Shown here one piece after another: positions 39,601 to 51,600 of a stretch of 64,000 nucleotides of DNA. The position numbers and the translations under genes are program-made. The notes beneath the pieces were generated by a model. That model made no database searches, was not told the origin of the DNA, and saw nothing but the letters and a program-made list of their open reading frames with translations. Origin of the DNA: Acanthopleura granulata (taxonomy: Eukaryota > Mollusca > Polyplacophora > Chitonida > Chitonidae); contig JABBOT010000004.1 of assembly GCA_016165875.1 (NCBI GenBank), positions 1,550,001-1,614,000 on the forward strand, given 5' to 3'. Every line of letters begins with the position of its first letter. The stretch's first letter is position 1.

Positions 39601-42600
39601 GGGAGGAGCGTATGTGATTGAGGGTGTGAATTTGGGTACAAAGAGGAGGAGTGTATGTGATGTGAAGGTGTGAATTTGGGTACAAAGGGGAGGAGTGTAT
39701 GTGATGTGAGGGTGCGAATTTGAATACAGAGGGAAGGAGTGTGAGTGTTGTGAAATATGTGATTTCAGTAAAATGCTTGTACATGAACAGTTTTATTATA
39801 TAATTTAAAATATGCTGAGTGTACATGTTTAAAAAAATTGCATTATGGTATTCTCCTTACCCTACATGTATACATTGTAAACATTTTATCCCTCAGACAT
39901 TGAAGGAAATGACTGTATTTCTGAGAAAGACTGATCTCAATGCAGCTCTTAATCCAGAAAACAAAGCCAAAAACAGAAATACCAAGATTTTAGCAGGTGC
40001 AGTTCTTTCCATTCTGCTTTGGACTTTTTCCATTCATCGGAAATGGTTTATTTGAAGACAGTGTTGTCATTGCCCCTTATAAATTTATTTGTATAAAATT
40101 TATTGTATTTGTGTAACTTTATAAACAGGTCACATGTACATGAACCTCAATGTATGAACCTTAAAGTATACCAAACTCTGGATGAAAACCATTGGTGGGC
40201 ACATGTTTCCAGTGGGTGTAAACCTTTTTCCCCACTGGCCCTTTTCCCCATAGCCCTTTTCCCCAGGGCATATTCCTCGTGGGCCCTTTTCCCCACTGAC
40301 CTTTTTCCCCAGAGGCATTTTTCCCCACTTTAGATACAAATCAAATAGAAAAACATGGACTGCTATGTGATTTGAAATATAAAAATGGGTATTGTTGTAA
40401 AATTGTGTTTCAATCCTTCATGCAATTACTAAAAATACCAAAGTTCACAATGTGCGTTTTGTAATCCAACAGAACATACAAGTCAAACTCAGAGAACTAT
40501 TTTGTTTATATGCAGTGTGTCTTTTATTAACATACACAAATCAGTGGTGAGGCTATTTACATGATTATCATTTTTAATCTAGTCAGTACCAAACTTAATG
40601 CCCCTAACTTCTCAAATATGACATTATCTTGCTGAAACCTACAAAAAAAACCAAATTAATTCAATTTTATTGCCTACACCTTAAACTTGTAATTGTCATT
40701 CCAAAGAAGATTAAAGAAACTTTTATGATCCAGATTAAATTTTTACATACACATGTAACCTACAGTAATTTAATATTAAGATCACAATTATCAATATAAT
40801 TTTTTCTGTTTCATTTAAAAGCGTTAACATTTCCAAATATGTTTTATATATGTAAAAAAAAGACTTGTTGCATACAAACAGAATAGTTCTTTGAGTTTGT
40901 GATTTGTATATTTTTGTTGGATTACAAAACACACTTTGTTAACAATTATTAGTGAAAAAAATATATATATGTCTCAAATCATATAGCAGTACATGTTTTT
41001 CTATTTGATAGTGGGGAAAAGGGCCTATGGGGAAAAAGGCCAGTGGGGAAAAAGGTTGGATCCTGTTTCCAGTCTATCTCCCATTTGCATGTATGTACCA
41101 ATGACCTTCATCCATGTTTAAATCAGACTCATGTGCCTCTCACCAATGCGGCCGCTGTCTGTTCGAGCCCAGTTCAGGCTGGCTTCCTCTCCAGTTGCAT
41201 GTGGGAAGGTCCAAAAGCAACCTGGGGATTGTTGTGGGTTTGCCCCCAGGCTCTGCCTGGTTTCCTCCCACTGTAAGGCTTGCTACCATGATATAAGCGA
41301 AATATTCTTGAGTGGGGTAAAACACCAATCAAATAAATAAAAAAATAAATAATAATGATAATAAAATTTTGTTTCAGACAGACATCCTTATCATTATTGC
41401 AGAGCAGGGTATACTATAAAAAGTCAAGTAAAATATGTGAATTCTGAAACACCTGTAGGTTCGGATACAGGACTAAATGAATAAATTTCATGTGTTACAG
41501 CTGACTCGAGCAGACCCTTCTTGTCCACTCCAGTCCCTGGGGGAAATGATTACATCAACGCCGTCTTCCTGCCTGTGAGTACCTATAGGGCATTTCTCTC
41601 CAGCTTCAACCCACCGCCTTGCTGGCCTGGTGCTCAGAGCATCCGCCTTGAGGTTTGGAGAACTGCGATCAATCCTAGGTCTGGTCATACCAAAGTCTTT
41701 AAGCATGGTTCCTCACTTGATACTCATTAGTGGAGTTAAGAACAAGGAAACAGGACTGGTTGGCCCGGTGTCAGTATAATGTGATGTCTTCGGCATAATG
41801 TTCCAATGGCGACAGCACTTTGGCGGCATGGATTCCCTCTGCCACAAGAAGACACATTATGTGTACATTCTATAAGGACTCCTCGGCCTCATATGATTGA
41901 AAAATTGTGGAGTACAACGTAAAACCCAATTAAACGTTCAATCTTAAAACAAAGCCACCATTGCTGTTTAGCGTGTTTGTGCAAAGCCAAATGCGGTATT
42001 GTGAGAGGATATGCAGAGAGGGCCATGTGGGTGTGATGGTTGACATTCAGCTTATCTTTTCTGCTCTGGTTAAGGTTTTCTGTGTATCTCCCATGTACTG
42101 GGGTAGCATATGGTAAACATTAAGATCTTGTGTTCATCTCAGCTTGAAAGATTTCTGTTTAGCTTCCATGTATCAGGGATTGCGTATGGTAAAGGTTAAA
42201 CTTTCCTGTTCAGCTCTGGTGAAGGCTTTCTGTTTATTGAACGTTTTCTTTTGTGCTTAGGCGTACAGGAAGAAGAGAGCCTTTATTTTGACGCAAATGC
42301 CCCTGCCAAACACAGTTCTAGATTTCTGGCGGCTTGTTTTTGAGCAATATGTCAGCTCCATAGTTATGCTAAATGTTTTTTCTGAGGACAAACCAGACAA
42401 GGTAAGTTGCTGGCTTCGTTTGCAAAAGTGCAGGGTGTTGTAGACAGTTGTTCTATGTGTAAAGTTTATCCAGTACCAGCATGAAGAGATAATTCCAGCT
42501 ATACAAACCAATAAGTGACATGTAAAACATGGGATTACATGTAAGGATGCAACTTACAAAAAAACTTCATGAATTCTTTTATTTCATGAAATTAGTTCTT

Positions 42601-45600
42601 GGTGAGTCATGAAAGAGTAAGTTAATCCACACTGCATCCTCTTTATCTGTGCAACCTACGCCATGAGCTCTTCATTCATGCACAAGTAAATTTAGTCTTT
42701 CAGAATAAATGGATCTAAGGAGAAGTATTGAGGACAACTGGGTTCCACAGAATTATGGCCATTGAAGTCATGCTCCTATATAAAAGGTGCTTTTTTGAGT
42801 GAGCTCTGTGTGACAATGGTTATGTATAAATGTGCAAACACAGCCCTGTGTGAAAGCAGTTACTTACTGCAATGACTTAATTGTGCTGTCCATGGTGTAA
42901 ATATGCTGTCCACTCAATGACATGCTAGCCCATAATTCCCGTCCATTGCAGCGTCTGATGTACATATTGTCAGCTTGGTTATACTTTCCGCCAGGATGTG
43001 CATAGGACCAAAACAAATAATTCATGTATATATTTAGCTCTGTCCTATATTTGCCGGTATTCTGAAGTCCTATATTTCCTATATTTTAACACAGTTTGTC
43101 CTATACCAAGCTGAAATGCAACAAAGTGTCCAGAAGCTAATGACTGACATTCAAGAATTCGTTAAAGTCCAAACTGAACCATAACTGAGAAGTTGCTCGC
43201 TCCTCGACAAGTGCATATCCTGACTCACTGAAAGGCATTCTTCACGTGGAGGAAAACATTAAAACTCCTCCTATTATGGCAATAGTGAACACTAAGCATT
43301 AGTTCTAAAATGACAAAAGGACAAATATGTGGTATATCCCAGCTTCCTGTGATAATTTTAGTCACCAGAAATCGTCTAAAACATGTCTCTTATTCCTTGA
43401 GTACCAGAGCTTGCAGGGCCTGTGCAGCCCCTGGACCTTCACCTTTTGGGCTAGGATCGCACTTTTGTTGCTTTACCCAGTAAAATTATAAAACTTTTAG
43501 CCCCAATATTAATCACCTCGCTAAAACACATCTTTTGCCACTTGTAAGGCCAGAGCTTGTGGGGCTTAGCCTCATCAAGCTATTTCTTTTAATGTCCTGG
43601 AAAATTACTCCGCAAATCTAGGACACTGTTAGCTACTGTCTAAGTTGGCCTTCATTAGAGCAACACACTAAAGTGAGAAGTTTTTGTGTTATCAAGAAAA
43701 TACCTGAGACATTCAAACCATGGTGGGTGGTAAGTCATATCACTCCTTTCACAAATTTCACATCACATTGTACAGATTAGCAGAACGACATATTTTGTTT
43801 CTCACTGATATGGATTCCATGAGTGGTTTGATCTATATTTTCATATGTAGTCTGATGGCTTATAATAAATAAGTCACTAGTTTTCTCGACAGCAGATCAG
43901 TATTAATGTGTGGTTTTTAACTTACCCTAATTTTTCAACCATTTCAACCACCACTGAAAGCAATATTTCAGCATCTTCCTGGAGAACTGCAGGTTCTGGA
44001 GAATTAATTTTTATAGTCTTATTTACCCAATACATATGGAATTGTGACATTGTTAGTCCATTTAACGAACAATTTAGCAGTATCTTTTCTTTTCTAAAAA
44101 AAAGGGAGAAATAAATGAAGTTTAAGAAATGTACAGAAATGCATTGCTGATGTCCATCCTAAATATTAGAAGAATTATCCTAAATGACCTAAAATTTCGT
44201 CCATGACAAAGTTGTTCATTTTCCCTGATTGTGTGAATTCTGTTGACTGTAGGAAGGTGTTTTGAGGTTTGTTTGGAAAGTAGGATGATATCCTACCAGA
44301 AAAATGTAAGTTTCACCACTACTATGATATTTTATGACTTTCATTTACCTCTAAAAGTGCATTTTTTGGACAAAATTTTAGGTCATTGACAGTATCTGTT
44401 CTGTTGTGGAGCAGTCCTATCTAGTTGTGTCAGATATTTGGTCAGTTTGATCATGAGATTCTTGTTGTGTTGAACAGTTGGCAATGAAGTATTGGCCAGA
44501 GAGTGCTACAGAGTTTGGGCCATTTCTTGTGGAGACTTTAGAGATGGAAGCAGGAGAGGTCTTTGATGTGAGAACCCTGCAAATGACCTACAAAAAACAG
44601 GTGCTATATCTACATGTACAGTGTGTTTACCGTGATAATTGTACAAGGCAATCATCCTTTGAATCTTTGGGAAAAGAAATAAGGAATACATGTTAGAATA
44701 TCAGAGTCAGAGTAAATATAATGTCACACATGGTACTTCGTAAATGATTGGAAGAATGAAAAAAGAATTTCCTTTAAATAATCTGAAGATGAGCTGAAGA
44801 CGTGCTCATGATGTGTGAAATGCTCATGATGTGTGACATGCTGATCATGTGTGACATGCGGGTACAGATATACATACCACAGTGGAGGTGCAAGACAAGT
44901 GGTCTTTAAAAATGTAATATCTCACATGGACCTCCGGGAAATTTTTCATGATACACGATAAAGTTTACTTCATATTAAAACCAAGATGTAGACATAAAGA
45001 GATATAAAAATTTGTTTTAGTTTCGTGTAGGTTACATGTGCCACATAGGCATGACCTGCATTCCTAAATGCCCCATCTTTGTTATTACAGAAAGACAGGA
45101 AGTTTAAAATAAAACAGTTTCTCTGTAAGTTTTGGTCTGATGGCATGCTATCATCAGCAGTATCAGGTGGAATCCTGTCTGTGCTGGAAGAGGTGGAACA
45201 CTGGCAACAACAGAGTCAGAATCGGCCTATCATAGTCCACTGTCTGTGAGTATAACTGTATGGTAATGCTGGACTGTTAGAACAGGCGTATCCTAGTCCT
45301 CTGTCTGTGAGTATGACCTAGACTGTTACAACAGGCCTAGTCCACTGTCTGTGAGTATAACCTGTATGGTAATCCTAGACTATTAGAACAGGTCTGTCCT
45401 AGTCCACTGTCTGTGAGTATAACCTAGACTGTTAGAACAGGCCTGTCCTAGTCCACTGCCAGTGAGTATAACCTCTATGGTAATCCTAGACTGTTAGAAC
45501 AGGCCTGTCCTAGTCCACTGTCTGTGAGCATAACCTGTATGTTAATCCTAGACAGACCAGGCCTGTTCTAGTCCACTGTCTGTGAGTATAACCTGAATGG

Positions 45601-48600
45601 TAATCCTAGACTGTTAGAACAGGCCTGTTCTAGTCCACTATCTGTGGGTGTAGCCTGTATGGTTATCCTAAACTGTTAGAACAGCCCTGTCCTAGTTCCC
45701 TGCCTGTGGGTACCCTAGACTGTCAGAACAGGCCTATCCTAGTCCACTGCCTGTGGGTATAACCTGAATGATAATCCTAGACTGTTAGAACAGGCCTGTT
45801 CTAGTCCGCTATCTGTGAGTATAACCTGTATGGTAATCTTAGACTGAGAGAACAGGCCTATCCCAGTCCACTGTCTGTGGGTATAACCTGAATTGTAATC
45901 CTCGACTGTGAGAACAGGCCTGTCCTAGTCAACTGTCTGTGGATATCCTTGACTGTGAGAACAGGCCTGTCCTAGCCCACTGCCTGTGGGTATAACCTGA
46001 ATGGTAAACGTAGACTGTTAGAACAGGCCTATCCTAGTCCACTGTCTGTGGGTATAACCTGAATGGTAATCCTAGACTGTCAAAACAGGCCTATCCTAGT
46101 CCACTGTGTGTGAGCATAGCCTGTATGATAATTCTCGACTGTTAGAACAGGCCTGTCCTAGTCCACTGTCTGTAAGTATAACCTGTACGGTAATCCTAAA
46201 CTGTCAGAACAGGCCTGTCCTAGTCCACTGTCTGTGAGCATAACCTGAATGGTAATCCTTGACTGTGAGAACAGGCCTGTCCCAGTCCACTGCCTGTGGT
46301 TATAACCTGCATGGTAGGCCTTGACTGTTAGAACAGGCCTATCCTAGTCCACTGCCTGCGGGTATAACCTGAATGATAATCCTAGACTGTTAGAACAGGC
46401 CTGTTCTAGTCCGCTATCTGTGAGTATAACCTGTATGGTAATCCTAGACTGAAAGAACAGGCCTATCCCAGTCCACTGCCTGTGGGTATAACCTGAATTG
46501 TAATCCTAGACTGTCGGAACAGGCCTATCCCAGTCCACTGCCTGTGGGTATAACCTGAATGGTAATCCTTGACTGTGAGAACAGGCCTAGTCTACTGCCT
46601 GTGGGTATAACCTGAATGGTAATCCTAGACTGTTAGAACAGGCCTAGTCTACTGCCTGTGGGTATAACCTGAATTGTAATCCTGGACTGTTAGAACAGGC
46701 CTGTCCTAGTCCACTGTCCGTGAGTATAACCTGTATGATAATTCTAGGCTGTTAGAACAGGCCGGTCCTAGTCCACTGTCTGTGAGTTTAACCTGTATGG
46801 TAATCCTAGACTATTAGAACAGGCCTGTTCTAGTCCACTGTCTGTTAGTTTAACCTGTATGATAATCCTAGACTGTTAGAACAGGCCAAGTCCACTGCCT
46901 GTGACTATAACCTGTATGGTAATCCTAGACTGTTAGAACAGGCCTGTACTAGTCCACTGCCTGTGGGTATAACCTGAATGGTAAACGTAGACTGTCGGAA
47001 CAGGCCTAGCCTAGTCCACTGTCTGTGGGTATAACCTGAATGGTAATCCTAGACTGTCAAAACAGGCCTATCCTAGTCCACTGTGTGTGAGCATAGCCTG
47101 TATGATAATTCTCGACTGTTAGAACAGGCCTGTCCTAGTCCACTGTCTGTAAGTATAACCTGTACGGTAATCCTAAACTGTCAGAACAGGCCTGTCCTAG
47201 TCCACTGTCTGTGAGCATAACCTGTATGGTAATCCTAGACTGTTAGAAGAGGCCTAGTCCACTGTCTGTGAGCATAACCTATATATTAATCCTAGACTGT
47301 TAGAACAGGCCTAGCCTAGTCCACTGTCTGTGAGCATAACCTATATATTAATCCTAGACTGTTAGAACAGGCCTAGCCTAGTCCACTGTCTGTGAGCATA
47401 ACCTGTATGGTAATCCTAGACTGTCAGAACAGGCCTATCCTAGTCCACTGTCTGTGAGCATAACCTGTATGGTAATCCTAGACTGTCAGAACAGGCCTAT
47501 CCTAGTCCACTATCTGTGGGTGTAGCCTGTATGGTTATCCTAAACTGTTAGAACAGCCCTGTCCTAGTTCACTGCCAGCGGGTATAACCTGAATGGTAAT
47601 CCTTGACTGTGAGGACAGGCCTATCCTAGTCCAGGTCTGTAATCTGTATCAGGTCTCCCAGCAGCCGTATTTTTTTCTTTTTCCTGATATTTATGGTGTT
47701 GCCCTATTTTTCTCTATATTTCTCCAAATTTACCAGATTTTGTGCTATAGTCCCTATATTTTTTCCAGAAAAGGTCACATATTTTTAAAATGTTGATAAT
47801 CATGCATCAGAACTTTATGTGTACCGTCCAGCAAGGCTCCAGCTAGTATCTGTGGCCAGGTGTAAATTTCATCATAATGTATCCCTTTCATCATAGAAAT
47901 CAGAGCCAGGCTGGAGAGGCTGTCCAGGCTGAAGCTTACCCCTCCTCCCCCTGAATTTGTATGAGAATTTAGGAGGAGTGGGCCGCTGAAGTAAATTTGT
48001 GATTGTTGGTGTCTTTTGATTTCTTTAAGAGCCAAAGTGGAACAGTGCCCCAGACAGCAAATGGCCTACATGCATATCAGCTGTCTGTCTTATCCCTGAA
48101 TTTGTGAAACCAAGAACCAACAACTATATTGTTGCAGTGCTGTAATAAAATTGAGCCATGGTGTACAAATCACTTCTGGCTACAAAACTCATGCTCACTA
48201 TGATGTCTCACTGAGTTAAAGGTGCATTTCACAAAAGTTAACATATAGACAGTGCGAATTCCACTAGGACTGTAATATTAAACACTAGGTGAAAGTTATC
48301 ACTTTTCATGATAAATAAGAAAATAAGACAAGGTCAAATGTGCAGTTTATTCAGGGTCATCACCAGGAGGAAACAATCCCTCCTTGAAGAAAAAAAAAAT
48401 GAAAAGAAACGGAAAAATAGAGAAAAAAGAAACATGAGCTAAATCTTTGTTTAAAAATACACAATCGTTCAGCCCCGATCCAAGCAGAGGGCATTATAGG
48501 AGTTGTTTTCAGAGCGTTCACATTCTTCCTCCATGAAATAATTTGTCGATATCAATGAATGATGTATCGATTTTGAAAATTCTTGATTAAATGTTAATTT

Positions 48601-51600
48601 GGCCCCTGAAACCATGATGATTTTGCTGAGGAGCTACATCTTCACGTAACAGTATCTCCACGCTTGGTGTCACCAGCTTTGTATTTATATTGTCATCCAA
48701 CAAACTGCACGATGAAAGTAGGGCATAGTGTGGAAAGCAGAATTTATTGATCTCACTGATTAAAAAATACATGTGATAAGACTAACTAACATATAATTTA
48801 TCCTGGCTTCTCATAATAAATAATAGTCAGAAAAAATCAGTCTCCACTGCTATTATGAAAAAAATAATATGTTCTGAAACAATAGAAGTGCAATGAAAAT
48901 GATATGGTAATCCTAGACTATCATAACAGGCCTTTCCTAATCCAGCCAGTAGGTATAACCTGTATGGTAATCCTAGACTATCATAACAGGCCTTTCCTAG
49001 TCCACTGCCAGTAGGTATAACCTGTATGGTAATCCTAGACTATCATAACAGGCCTTTCCTAGTCCACTGCCAGCAGGTATAACCTGTATGGTAATCCTAG
49101 ACTATCATAACAGGCCTTTCCTAGTCCACTGCCAGCAGGTATAACCTGTATGGTAATCCTAGACTATCATAACAGGCCTTTCCTAGTCCACTGCCAGTAC
49201 TTATAACCTGTATGGTAATCCTAGACTGTCAAAACAGGCCTGTCCTAGTCCATTGCCAGCAGGTATAACCTGTATGGTAATCCTAGACTATCAAAACAGG
49301 CCTGTCCTAGTCCACTGCCAGCAGGTATAACCTGTATGGTAATCCTAGACTGTCAAAACAGGCCTGTCCTAGTCCACTGCCAGTGGTCATAACCTGTATG
49401 GTAATCCTAGACTATCAAAACAGGCCTGTCCTAGTCCACTGCCAGCAGGTATAACCTGTATGGTAATCCTAGACTGTCAAAACAGGCCTGTCCTAGTCCA
49501 CTGCCAGTGGTCATAACCTGTATGGTAATCCTAGATTCTCAAAACAGGCCTGTCCTAGTCCACTGCCAGCAGGTATAACCTGTATGGTAATCCTAGACTG
49601 TCAAAACAGGCCTGTCCTAGTCCACTGCCAGTGGTCATAACCTGTATGGTAATCCTGGATTCTCAAAACAGGCCTGTCCTAGTCCTCTGTGTGTTGGTAT
49701 AACATGTATACCCAGATGTTTGTTTGTGTGTTAAAAAGGTTATGTGACATTAAATTTCTGCTTTAGGGACAGAGAAAAGTAGGCATGAGGTCAATGGGGA
49801 ACTATGTTATCAATATTGTTCATAAAACGCTCCATATAATGAAAAGATTTGATGCATTTAATTGATGCAAAAAAAATGTGAACAATTCAGTGAAGATGTT
49901 TTCAGATACAGTTTTTGATAGTCTTTTTACTGACCATAACTTCATTTTATGTGGTCTTTCACTTCAATCCAGTACTACTTTGCTGTGTGTCATTGTACTT
50001 TCACCTTGCTGAGTTTACACATGTGTTTTGCCTGTCCATTTGACTCTTTCAAAAATATAATAACATTTCCAGAATTAACGAGAATATACCAGAGAATTTC
50101 TCTGTTGTTACTTTTATATGCCTTGAATTGATAAAGTAGGTTAGCATGCTGTGCGCTTAAATTAAAGTAAAAGAATACAAATTAAGTCATTATTTTAACT
50201 CATGTTTTTCTGAACTTTTTTTGCCCTGTGCATGAACTCATGAATATTCAGCTTTAGGGCAATCTGTCGCTCAGAAACATGTACATGATGTCAGTATTGT
50301 TTCAAAGCATCAGTTGGATGAGATAAACATAGGTTACATATGTTCAGCCTCTCTGTGATGTTAGGACACGGCTTTTGCCAATAAGGAATGAAATGTAAGC
50401 GTCTATTGTGAGTTAACTGCCATTTTTTGGACATGATGGCTTATTGTTGTTGTGTATTGTTTGTGTGAACACAGGGACGGTGTTACAAAGAGTGGCCTGT
50501 ACTGTGTGGCCTCATCTGTCATAGAGAGACTGAAGGTGGACCAAGAAGTGAACATCCTGCACACTGTCAAACAAATGATGATCCATAGACCGGAAATCAT
50601 CACAGATCTGGTACAGTAGATTACCCTAATTCCTTTTGCATATGAAAGAGCAGCTTTCCATGCACATTTTGAATTTGATTTTGGAAACAAAACTACATTA
50701 GTTACATTGGCCAATTTCATTTCTGCACAACAAGAATAATTTTGTCAGTTAACACAAAAAAATGCATTCAGAATATGTGTGAATAAACGCCTTGCAAACA
50801 TGTGAAAAGGTTGTAGAATTACAGTACATCACAAAAGTTTCACTGCCATGTTGTAAAGGAAAGGGCAAGGAGCCAGCCTGCAGTTGTGCTGTGATCAGAT
50901 GTTGTGACAGCCATTGTAGGTGAGGTGACCAGTGTGGCGGATTATGAGTGCTGTGACAGGCGTGGTGTAACATGGGTGGTATGGCAGCTACTTGTGATGT
51001 ATGACAGGTAGTATATGTGCCAAGTGGTGTTACAGGTGTAATGTATGACAGGTGGGAGTGACAGGTCATGTTACAGGTGTGATGTGTGACAGGTCATGTT
51101 ACAGGTGTGATGTATGCCAGGTGCAGTATGACAATTGGTGTTACAGGTGTGATGTATGACAGGTACGGTGTGACAGGTGTGGTGTGACAGGTTGGTGCTA
51201 CAGGTGTAACACAAGACAGGTGGCATATGTGATAAGTGTGATGTGTGGTAAGAGATATGATGTTACATTAATAGCAGTTGTGTGATGGGGATGATGTGAC
51301 AAGTGTGATGTAATATGTGGTGTGACAGGTGTGGTGCAACGGCATTATGACAGGTGTGGTGTAACATGGTGTGACATGTGGTGTGACAGGTGTCTTGTGT
51401 TACACACCATGTTCATGTAACATGTATGGTGTGATATGTGTTGTGTGACAGGTGTGATGTAATTTGTGTGGTGTGACAGGTGTGGTGTAACGTGGTGTGA
51501 CATTTGTGATAGCGTGTGGTGTGACAGGTGTGATGTAATGTGTGGTGTGACAGATGTGGTGTGACAGATGTGTTTAATACAGGTGAAACAAGTGTCGTGC

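Noticed and set aside
38310..39826. Minus-strand open frames of 400, 384 and 134 residues with His/Pro/Ser/Thr repeats
   Set aside because: They are readings of a 44-bp minisatellite in an intron; because 44 is not a multiple of three, the same repeat peptide cycles through several frames at once. No start context or splice support.
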